From Reyranella sp. (GTDB lineage: Bacteria; Pseudomonadota; Alphaproteobacteria; Reyranellales; Reyranellaceae): 10,012 bases of DNA. The stretch lies in contig JAKFVZ010000756.1 of assembly GCA_021732965.1 (NCBI GenBank), forward strand, positions 1 to 10,012, given 5' to 3'. Of the stretch, positions 1 through 5,754 are shown piece by piece. Position 1 is the stretch's first letter. The number at the start of each line of letters is the position of its first letter. The notes under the pieces are model-generated. The model was given only the letters and a program-made list of their open reading frames with translations. It was not told the DNA's origin and did no database searches. The position numbers were made by a program, and so were the translations under genes.

Positions 1-27
1 GCCGTGCTTGTCACGGCCCCTTTTTTT
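1..27 (+). terminator. Rho-independent terminator of a gene left of the window
   Basis: GCCGTG (1-6) and CACGGC (12-17) form a 6-bp GC-rich stem around a 5-nt loop. CCC follows, then seven T at 21-27. The T-run lies on the plus-strand 3' side, so it terminates a rightward transcript entering from outside the window. It does not serve the amidohydrolase gene, which is transcribed leftward. If the bases just before the window are GGG, the stem would extend to 9 bp and abut the T-run; that cannot be seen here. Confidence 0.7.
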
Positions 28-58
28 GCCCAATCGGCTGAGCGCCTCGACGCGCGCC

Positions 59-958
59 CTATTCGGCCGCCAGGGGCCGAGGCTGCAGCGTTTCCCGGGC
101 CTGCTGGCCCATTTCCTCTAGGAGACCGGTAATCAGCCGGGCAAAGACGCCGGCCACCGGCAATCGCTCGTGCCGCGCCTCGTCCATGTAGAGCGCCCGG
201 TTGATCTCGATCTGGAGCGTGTGGCGCGCGAGCGCTGGCCGGCCGTAGCGTTGCGTCGTGAAACCGCCGGCATAGGGCTGGTTGCGCAGCACGCGCAGCC
301 CCCGTGCGCGAAACCAGCGCTCTGCCGCGGTGACGAGTTCGGGAGCGCAGGCCTCGCCGTGATTGTCGCCCAGCACGATGTCGACCCGGTGGTCCCGGTC
401 GCGCGAGCCGAGGCTGGAGACCGAGGAGGGCATCGAATGGGCATCGATCAGCAGGGCGCCGCCGAATGTACTGTAGGTGTTCTCGACCAGCAGGGAGAGC
501 GTCTGGTGATAGGGACGCCAGCAGGTCTCCAGGCGGTGCTCGATCGTTTCTGCCGGCACGCGGCCGCGATAGATCGCCTCGCCGCTGGCCGCGACGCGGG
601 GGATCATGCCCAGGCCCGCCGCCACACGCGTGGTGCGGTGGTTCAGGGGACGGGGCAGCGGCCCCTCGAACATCCCGGGATCCAGTTCGTAGGGCTCGCG
701 GTTGGCATCGACATAGGAGCGCGGGAAACGCGCCGCGAGGAGCGGCATGCCGAGCGATGGGGCGGCGGCGAAAAGCTCGTCGACGAAGGCGTCTTCGGCG
801 CGGCGAAGCGCGGAGAGCGGAACGGCCGCCTGCTCGAGAAAGGCTGCGGGATAGGTCGAGCCGCTATGCGGCGACGCGACGACCACTGGAACCGTCTGGT
901 GGGCCGGCAGCCGGCAATCCAGCGCCTCGTGGTCGGGCAGGACCGGAAGAAAATCCAT
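59..958 (-). CDS. N-formylglutamate amidohydrolase family protein
   Basis: This 299-residue protein has the motif order of the N-formylglutamate amidohydrolase family (HutG type, PF05013). A PHSG motif lies near residues 30-33, followed by an acidic stretch with D60 and E61. RSYVDANRE is at 80-88, the segment ending WRPYH at 147-151, IDAHSMPS at 171-178, DIVLGDNHG at 193-201, QPYAGGFTTQRYG at 227-239 and QIEINRALYMDE at 249-260. The His, Asp and Glu residues in these motifs are the expected metal and catalytic residues. The classical reaction splits N-formyl-L-glutamate into formate and glutamate, the last step of one histidine-degradation route. No other hut gene lies nearby, so the true substrate may differ. 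The ATG at 958 has no clear Shine-Dalgarno sequence, but a TGA just upstream in frame limits extension. The protein is cytosolic, with no signal peptide. The gene stands alone and is divergent from the tRNA. Confidence 0.87.
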   Translation of the reverse strand: MDFLPVLPDHEALDCRLPAHQTVPVVVASPHSGSTYPAAFLEQAAVPLSALRRAEDAFVDELFAAAPSLGMPLLAARFPRSYVDANREPYELDPGMFEGPLPRPLNHRTTRVAAGLGMIPRVAASGEAIYRGRVPAETIEHRLETCWRPYHQTLSLLVENTYSTFGGALLIDAHSMPSSVSSLGSRDRDHRVDIVLGDNHGEACAPELVTAAERWFRARGLRVLRNQPYAGGFTTQRYGRPALARHTLQIEINRALYMDEARHERLPVAGVFARLITGLLEEMGQQARETLQPRPLAAE

Positions 959-1084
959 TCAACGGTCATAGCCGCTGGAACCGGGCGCGTCACGCTTCGC
1001 GCTCTTGCCAATCCGTTTCCCGCGATGTAGACGACCGGGCTTCCGCGCTACCGGATGGTTTCGACCCCGGCAGCAGCAGGTGAT

Positions 1085-1159
1085 GGGCGCGTAGCTCAGC
1101 GGTAGAGCACTGTCTTGACATGGCAGTGGCCACAGGTTCGATCCCTGTCGCGCCCACCA
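1085..1159 (+). tRNA. tRNA-Val(GAC)
   Basis: A complete cloverleaf of 75 nt with an encoded CCA end can be folded by eye. The acceptor GGGCGCG (1085-1091) pairs with CGCGCCC (1149-1155), and A1156 is the discriminator. The D stem is GCTC/GAGC (1094-1097 with 1105-1108). The anticodon stem is CTGTC/GGCAG (1110-1114 with 1122-1126) with one U-G wobble. The anticodon GAC is at 1117-1119 and decodes GUC/GUU valine. The T stem is ACAGG/CCTGT (1132-1136 with 1144-1148) with loop TTCGATC. The 3' end of the tRNA coincides with the left edge of a low-GC segment, so it could have been an integration target, although no duplicated tRNA end is visible. Confidence 0.97.
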
Positions 1160-1172
1160 TCGCCCCTTCTTT

Positions 1173-1197
1173 CCGGCATCGATGAAATCGGTGTCGG
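1173..1197 (+). terminator. Stem-loop 14 nt after tRNA-Val, possible tRNA 3' processing or termination signal
   Basis: CCGGCATCGAT (1173-1183) and ATCGGTGTCGG (1187-1197) form an 11-bp stem with two G-U wobbles around the loop GAA. The stem is strong and well placed for the end of the tRNA transcript. No T-run follows, so intrinsic termination is not shown. It may instead define a processing end or be a coincidence. Confidence 0.35.
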
Positions 1198-1334
1198 CGA
1201 GAATTTGAGCGGATTGGTCGCGGCACAGTGGCGGCGTCAATTCTGTAGCGTTTTTCGGCTGACAATGATGCTGCCTTCACGTCAGGCAGATAGTCCGCTG
1301 AGTTCCCCAAAGTTACCGTTGGCTCTGTTAGCCC

Positions 1335-1411
1335 GGATCCAGAAATACTGAGGGATCCAAATTTCTGAGATCTGCAGATGAGCTGATTTGGGCAAGCCAG
1401 CTACAAATCAG
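1335..1411. repeat. Cluster of short overlapping inverted repeats at the 3' end of the ATPase/TOPRIM-like module
   Basis: Several dyads overlap here. GGATCC occurs at 1335-1340 and 1353-1358. CCAAAT (1357-1362) can pair with ATTTGG (1386-1391). ATCTGCAGAT at 1370-1379 is a 10-bp palindrome. CTGATTTG (1383-1390) can pair with CAAATCAG (1404-1411). The last two pairings share the ATTTG segment and so exclude each other. The final hairpin covers the stop codon of the TOPRIM-like gene and could end or protect its leftward transcript, but no T-run follows. Apart from these dyads and the hairpin at 1173-1197, I see nothing in the 1160-1407 gap. Confidence 0.4.
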
Positions 1412-1893
1412 GCACGAAGAAGTATACGGCAGGCCATTTCTTGAAGACGGGCAACTTCAGCCTGGTTGTGCTGAAGCAGTTCGTGCCCCCAAATATGCTC
1501 TGTTCCATTCTGGCAGTCATTTGCCAAAGCCTTGCCGATGGTTTCATAAGAACCAAGTCCGGCGCGTTTCAAAGCCTCTGGTTCACTATGTGCGCCCAAT
1601 ATAAAAACCCTATTTGCAAGGTCCTCGGGGATTACCTCTTGTATCGCGCGCAAACGCAGTGCGGGGTTGCCGTCAAAGTCGACCAGCAAAATCATGAAGC
1701 GTTTGGGAAGTTTGCGCATCAGATCGATATGAACTTCCGCGAACCTGTCGCGTACTCGACCCCATCCGCCCGCTTCTGGAATGACTTGAACTTGCCGATT
1801 GAATAGTTCCAGCTCAAATCCGTTGGCAATTTGACGATTGGCGTCGTCCTCAGGAAACACCAAAACATGGTCAAGAAATTTATTAGCGACCAT
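1408..1893 (-). CDS. Small TOPRIM-like protein, partner of an AAA ATPase (uncharacterised family)
   Basis: I do not recognise a named family for this 161-residue protein. Its N-terminal half looks like a TOPRIM fold. A hydrophobic strand (VLVF, 10-13) is followed by acidic E15, D16 and D17, and a second strand (MILLVDFD, 67-74) ends in a D72-x-D74 pair. A third strand, VFILG, is at 96-100. This E...DxD layout is the metal-binding pattern of TOPRIM nucleases such as OLD, AriB and RloB. The rest has features that look conserved: HSEPE (102-106), a glycine-rich GLGSYETIG (112-120), W135 with GHELL, and HN at 142-143. I chose the ATG at 1893 because GGTGA (1906-1902) lies 8 nt upstream. A TTG at 1926 would add 11 residues. 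The start overlaps the end of the upstream ATPase gene by 11 bp, which implies translational coupling. The frame is intact although its partner is broken. A nuclease role is inferred. Confidence 0.75.
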   Translation of the reverse strand: MVANKFLDHVLVFPEDDANRQIANGFELELFNRQVQVIPEAGGWGRVRDRFAEVHIDLMRKLPKRFMILLVDFDGNPALRLRAIQEVIPEDLANRVFILGAHSEPEALKRAGLGSYETIGKALANDCQNGTEHIWGHELLQHNQAEVARLQEMACRILLRA

Positions 1894-3004
1894 TTCCAAT
1901 GTCACCGCGAACAAGTGCGTCTGCAAGATCGCCTTTTAGCTCCCCGCTTGAGCGCAAATCATCAATTGTCCTCGCAATCGTGGGTTCGAGGTGCCCGTTT
2001 CGATAAAGGACGATAGTATTCTCATCAGAGAATCGTCTGACTGCTTCGGGGTTGTGAGAAGTCGTTATCAACTGTCCGCTTTTTTGAAACGCCTTCCGGA
2101 GTGCCATTACGGACAACCCAACTTCAGACGGAGCTAGGTAGTTATCTGGCTCGTCCCAGAAACACAGCAGCGGACCATATGCATTGTTCGCTGCAATCGC
2201 TAACGCAAAAATCACGAAGCATTTCTCTCCATCCGAAAGATACTCGAACGGCAATTTCGTCTGTGCGGTTTCGTTGGCGAATTGCAATGTAAGACTGCGA
2301 GCTTCTCTACCTATGATTGGATTAGTAATATCTATGAGGTCCGGCATTACTTCTTTGAGATAGCTGTCGATCCGCGTGTACGCCGACGGAACAGATGAAA
2401 TAATGCCGGAAAACCATTCGCCAATATTGGTTACCTGGATGTTTGGCTGAAGGGTGTCTTGTTCCGAATCGCCTCGGATGAGGCTCGGCATAGGACGAAG
2501 TATCAGAGTGTTTGCCAGCCACTGCCGAAAAACAAACAGAGGATCATCAGTGGATTGGTGTTGAACTATTGGCAAAGCAATTAGATGCCAGTCAATCCTA
2601 AAGTCTGCCTATCTGTCTTGTCTTGTGCGTCGAACCTGAGCGATCTCTCGTAAGTAAACGATATCGCCATTCACTAAGAGTTTCTCTTCAAGAACTCGTA
2701 ACTCTCGAAATCCCGGAGGATACTCAAGCGCGAGGGAATAGCTGAATACATTGGCATTCAGCTCAACTTCAAGCTCAAAGCGCATGGGAGAATCGGTGTG
2801 GCCGCGAGTGAAATCCCGTGGCTTCACTAGTTCGCCAACTCGATTTGTGCCGCGTGCAATTCTTTGCAGAATCTCTAGCGCATAACCGACGGTTGTCTTT
2901 CCAGCGCCATTCTGGCCGATCAACAAGACTGACGGTTTACCAGCGAGTGGTAGCCCAAAATTCTGCAGGCACCTAAAATTGTTGATGTGGAACCTTCGAA
3001 TCAT
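1883..3004 (-). pseudogene. SMC/OLD-type AAA ATPase interrupted by one in-frame amber codon
   Basis: The frame from ATG 3004 to TAA 1883 has 373 codon positions. Codon 132 (2611-2609) is TAG, and the two halves are in the same frame. Before it are MIRRFHINNFRCL, a typical AAA_21/SMC start, and Walker A GQNGAGKTT (30-38). After the amber the frame resumes with ADFRIDWHLIALP and continues to LSDGEK (256-261, ABC-type signature), Walker B LLCFWDEPDN with D284 and E285, and an H-loop TTSHNPE with H317. No motif is degraded, so the nonsense change looks recent; CAG to TAG would be one simple origin. Without suppression, only a 131-residue Walker A fragment is made from the main start. A TTG restart at 2575 would give a 230-residue signature/Walker B half, but it lacks a visible Shine-Dalgarno sequence. 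Upstream GTG 3043 and ATG 3019 are alternative starts. The gene overlaps the TOPRIM-like gene. Its length and layout fit anti-phage ATPases such as AriA and RloA, but the role is inferred. Confidence 0.82.
1902..1906 (-). promoter_or_regulatory. Ribosome binding site GGTGA for the TOPRIM-like gene
   Basis: On the minus strand GGTGA sits 8 nt before the ATG at 1893, inside the last codons of the ATPase gene. It matches part of the extended Shine-Dalgarno consensus. It favours the ATG over the upstream TTG at 1926. Confidence 0.45.
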
Positions 3005-3195
3005 GCTGGAAGCATACATGTTGGAGCGCGGTCTCTGAAACACAATCTTGCACTCGCTAAAGTCTGGCCCGAGGAGCTTGCGGTTGATCTGGGTTAGACG
3101 ACTGCCAAAGGACTGAATCGCCTGCAGGACCTTCTGGCTAACCTCTTGATTGGCAGCGCACTCCGAGGCACCAGTAGGGAATGGCTGGAGGCCCG
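3005..3195. other. Divergent spacer between the ATPase and nadE, probable composition junction
   Basis: This is the only space for promoters of both the leftward module and rightward nadE. I see no convincing -35/-10 pair for either. On the minus strand the ATPase frame stays open back through this spacer into the start of nadE, with no ATG, GTG or TTG upstream of GTG 3043. The conceptual translation just before the ATPase (for example ANQEVSQKVLQAIQSFGSRL) looks protein-like rather than random. This may be a remnant of a gene whose 5' part was lost at the junction, or it may be chance. Base composition returns to the high-GC background at about 3170-3200. Confidence 0.4.
3187..3191 (+). promoter_or_regulatory. 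Ribosome binding site GGAGG deciding the nadE start
   Basis: GGAGG ends 4 nt before the ATG at 3196. The upstream in-frame ATG at 3181 has only GGGA directly abutting it, which is too close to work well. The protein beginning at 3196 (MSDFYSLYSHEFVRVA) also has the usual family N-terminus. Confidence 0.6.
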
Positions 3196-5256
3196 ATGTC
3201 CGATTTCTACTCGCTCTATTCCCATGAGTTCGTGCGCGTGGCGTGCTGCGTGCCGCGCACCCGCGTGGCCGATGCCGCCTACAATCTCAGCGAGACGCTG
3301 AAGCTCGCAGCGCAGGGCGACAAGGCGCGTGCCGCCGTCATGGTCTTCCCCGAACTCGGCCTGTCCTCCTATGCCATCGAGGACCTGCTGCTGCAGGACG
3401 CGCTGCTGGACGAGGTTGAGCGCTCGATCGCCAGGGTCGTCGAGGCCTCGCGCAAGCTCTTCCCCGTCCTGATCGTCGGCGCGCCGCTGCGCGTCTCGGG
3501 CCGCCTCTACAACACCGCCGTCGTCGTCCATCGCGGCAAGGTGCTGGGCGTGGTGCCGAAGACCTACCTGCCGAACTATCGCGAGTTCTACGAGAAGCGC
3601 CATTTCATCTCCGGCGCCAACGTGCTCGGTCACGAGGTCGAGCTGCTGGGCGAGACAGTGCCGTTCGGCACCGATCTCCTCTTCAAGGCGGCCGGCATCG
3701 ATCTCACCTTCCACGTCGAGATCTGCGAGGACGTCTGGGTGGCGATCCCGCCGTCGAGCCATGCCGCCCTCGCCGGCGCCGAGCTGCTGGTCAACCTGTC
3801 GGCCAGCAACATCACTATCGGCAAGGCCGAGGCACGGCGGCTGCTGTGCGGCAGCCAGTCGATGCGTGCCGTCGGGGCCTACGCCTATTCGGCGTCGGGG
3901 CCAGGCGAATCGACGACCGATCTCGCCTGGGACGGCCACGCCGCGATCTACGAGATCGGTGACCAGCTCGTCGAGTCCGCGCGCTTCGAGAAGGACTCGA
4001 CGATGATCCAGGCCGACGTCGACCTCGGCCGCATCCGTCAGGAGCGCCTGCGCTACAACGGCTTCGCCGATTGCGCGCTGCAGGAGAAGGAGAGGGTCGA
4101 GCGCTTCCGGACACTGCCGTTCGCCTTCGATCCGCCCAAGAACAGCGTGGCGCTGGAGCGCGCGATCGAGCGCTTCCCCTACGTGCCGTCCGATCCGGCC
4201 AAGCTGCGCGACAATTGCTACGAGGCCTACAACATCCAGGTCCAGGGACTGGCGCAGCGCCTGCAGTCGAGCCGCACCGAGAATGCCGTCATCGGCGTGT
4301 CGGGCGGTCTCGATTCGACCCATGCGCTGATCGTCATCTGCCGGGCGATGGATCGCCTCGGCCTCAGCCGCAAGAACGTCTTCGCCTACACGATGCCGGG
4401 CTTCGGCACGTCCGACAAAACCCACACCAATGCCTGGCGGCTGATGAAGGCGCTGGGCGTCACGGCGGCGGAGATCGACATCAAGCCGGCGGCGACGCAG
4501 ATGCTGGCCGATATCGGCCATCCGTTCGGCCGCGGCGAGAAGGTCTACGACATCACCTTCGAAAACGTGCAGGCGGGCCTGCGCACCGACTATCTGTTCC
4601 GCCTGGCCAACCAGCAGCGCGGCATGGTGGTCGGCACCGGTGACCTCTCCGAACTCGGCCTCGGCTGGTGCACCTACGGCGTGGGCGATCACATGTCCCA
4701 CTACAATCCCAACGGCTCGGTCTCCAAGACGCTGATCCAGCACCTGATCCGCTTCGTCGCCGCGTCGGGCGACGTCAGCAAGGAAACGGCCGACATCCTG
4801 CACGACATCCTGAATACCGAGATCTCGCCCGAACTCATTCCCGCTGGCGAGAAGGGCGTGGTGCAGGCGACCGAGAGCTTCGTCGGTCCCTATGCGCTGC
4901 AGGATTTCAATCTCTTCTACCTGACGCGGCTGGGTTACCGCCCGTCGAAGATCGCCTTCATGGCGTGGAACGCCTGGCACGACATCGGCAAGGGCGCGTG
5001 GCCCGCCAACATGGAAGAGGACACGCGGCGCGCCTACACGCTGGAGGAGATCCGCAAGTGGCTGGCGCTGTTCCTGCGGCGCTTCTTCACCAACCAGTTC
5101 AAGCGCTCGGCGGTGCCGAACGGGCCGAAGATTTCGTCCGGCGGATCGCTCTCGCCGCGCGGCGACTGGCGCGCGCCGTCCGATGGCAGCCCCGACATCT
5201 GGCTCGAAGAGATGAAGGCCATTCCGGAGACGAAGGCGAAGACCAGGAAGAAGTAG
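3196..5256 (+). CDS. nadE: Glutamine-dependent NAD(+) synthetase
   Basis: This 686-residue two-domain enzyme makes NAD+ from nicotinic acid adenine dinucleotide, ATP and glutamine in the cytosol, the last step of NAD synthesis. Residues 1 to about 290 are a carbon-nitrogen hydrolase (glutaminase) domain with the Glu-Lys-Cys triad: E53 in VFPELGLSSY, K122 in PKTYLPNYREF and C177 in EICEDVW. Residues from about 330 on are the synthetase domain. They include the ATP pyrophosphatase P-loop SGGLDS (369-374), followed by GTGDLSELGLGWCTYG (480-495) and the HYNPNGSVSKTL segment. All key residues are present and the length suits the long glutamine-using form, slightly longer than the roughly 550-residue short types. 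The C-terminus is lysine-rich. It starts just beyond the low-GC module, so its native promoter may have been altered or displaced. An 80-bp gap with a dyad separates it from the rhodanese gene. Confidence 0.96.
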   Translation: MSDFYSLYSHEFVRVACCVPRTRVADAAYNLSETLKLAAQGDKARAAVMVFPELGLSSYAIEDLLLQDALLDEVERSIARVVEASRKLFPVLIVGAPLRVSGRLYNTAVVVHRGKVLGVVPKTYLPNYREFYEKRHFISGANVLGHEVELLGETVPFGTDLLFKAAGIDLTFHVEICEDVWVAIPPSSHAALAGAELLVNLSASNITIGKAEARRLLCGSQSMRAVGAYAYSASGPGESTTDLAWDGHAAIYEIGDQLVESARFEKDSTMIQADVDLGRIRQERLRYNGFADCALQEKERVERFRTLPFAFDPPKNSVALERAIERFPYVPSDPAKLRDNCYEAYNIQVQGLAQRLQSSRTENAVIGVSGGLDSTHALIVICRAMDRLGLSRKNVFAYTMPGFGTSDKTHTNAWRLMKALGVTAAEIDIKPAATQMLADIGHPFGRGEKVYDITFENVQAGLRTDYLFRLANQQRGMVVGTGDLSELGLGWCTYGVGDHMSHYNPNGSVSKTLIQHLIRFVAASGDVSKETADILHDILNTEISPELIPAGEKGVVQATESFVGPYALQDFNLFYLTRLGYRPSKIAFMAWNAWHDIGKGAWPANMEEDTRRAYTLEEIRKWLALFLRRFFTNQFKRSAVPNGPKISSGGSLSPRGDWRAPSDGSPDIWLEEMKAIPETKAKTRKK

Positions 5257-5285
5257 CCGGCTTCGGCGTCGCCGTCGTTTGCCTG

Positions 5286-5314
5286 TTCGGGCCAAAATGC
5301 TACCAAGGCCCGAA
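5286..5314. promoter_or_regulatory. Perfect 8-bp inverted repeat upstream of the rhodanese gene
   Basis: TTCGGGCC (5286-5293) and GGCCCGAA (5307-5314) are exact reverse complements separated by 13 nt rich in A and C. The dyad lies in the nadE-rhodanese gap and ends 10 nt before the rhodanese ribosome binding site. It could be an operator, an attenuating hairpin in the 5' leader, or a weak terminator for nadE, although no T-run follows. Confidence 0.4.
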
Positions 5315-5336
5315 GGTGCAGCGTAGGGAGAGATCG

Positions 5337-5744
5337 ATGCCGCTCGAGATCAAGAAGACGGTCCAGCAGATGGTCGACGAGGCCAACAGCCAGATCGAGA
5401 CGTTGCCGCTGGCCGAAGCGATGAAGATCCACGGCCAGCCCGGCGTCACCTTCATCGACATCCGCGATATCCGCGAACTGTGGCGGGACGGCACGATCCC
5501 CGGCGCGATCAACGTGACGCGCGGCATGCTGGAGATGTGGATCGATCCCAAGAGCCCCTACGCCAAGGACTACTTCCAGACCGGCAACAAGTTCGTGTTC
5601 TTCTGCGCCGGCGCCTGGCGCTCGGCGCTGTCGACCAAGACCGCTCAGGACATGGGCCTGACGCCGGTCGCGCACTTCGAAGGCGGCTTCGGCGCCTGGA
5701 AGAAGGCCGGCGGTCCCGTCGAGACGGTCGAGCCCAAGAAGTAA
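5337..5744 (+). CDS. Single-domain rhodanese-like protein
   Basis: This 135-residue protein is one rhodanese domain. It has FIDIRDIRELWRDGTIPGAIN at 39-59, which fits the family's D-x-R and G-x-IPGA motifs, and VFFCAGAWRSA at 87-97. C90 begins a six-residue active-site loop C-A-G-A-W-R, the persulfide-forming site. GGFGAWKKAGGPV near 116-128 is the usual C-terminal motif. It probably moves sulfane sulfur from a donor such as thiosulfate, or a persulfide, to an acceptor in the cytosol; the partner is unknown. The ATG at 5337 is preceded by AGGGAG (5325-5330) at 6-nt spacing, a strong ribosome site. An upstream extension would run into nadE in another frame. The stop is 10 nt before the acyl-CoA synthetase gene, so the two are probably co-transcribed. 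Confidence 0.92.
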   Translation: MPLEIKKTVQQMVDEANSQIETLPLAEAMKIHGQPGVTFIDIRDIRELWRDGTIPGAINVTRGMLEMWIDPKSPYAKDYFQTGNKFVFFCAGAWRSALSTKTAQDMGLTPVAHFEGGFGAWKKAGGPVETVEPKK

Positions 5745-5754
5745 GTCGCGGCCG

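Noticed and set aside
1005..1033. Promoter for the tRNA (TTGCCA at 1005-1010 and TAGACG at 1028-1033, 17-nt spacer)
   Set aside because: The -10 match is poor and such half-matches are common by chance, so I do not list it as a feature.
1115..1351. Plus-strand open frame beginning inside the tRNA
   Set aside because: It overlaps the tRNA, lacks a ribosome site and resembles no protein.
1883..3043. Frameshift between two ATPase gene halves
   Set aside because: The two halves are in the same reading frame (start positions differ by 468, a multiple of three). The break is one TAG codon, not an insertion or deletion.
1130..3180. Direct-repeat attachment sites flanking the low-GC segment
   Set aside because: I compared the tRNA 3' end (1137-1160) by eye with the sequence around 3060-3195 and found no duplicated stretch. 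No integrase is present either.
5264..5274. CGGC-GTC-GCCG hairpin just after nadE as a terminator
   Set aside because: The stem is only 4 bp and no T-run follows; such dyads are frequent in GC-rich DNA.
3094..5295. Very long open frame opposite nadE on the minus strand
   Set aside because: It is a typical antisense shadow of a high-GC gene. Its translation is Arg/Ala/Asp-rich and low in complexity, while the plus strand encodes a full NAD+ synthetase.
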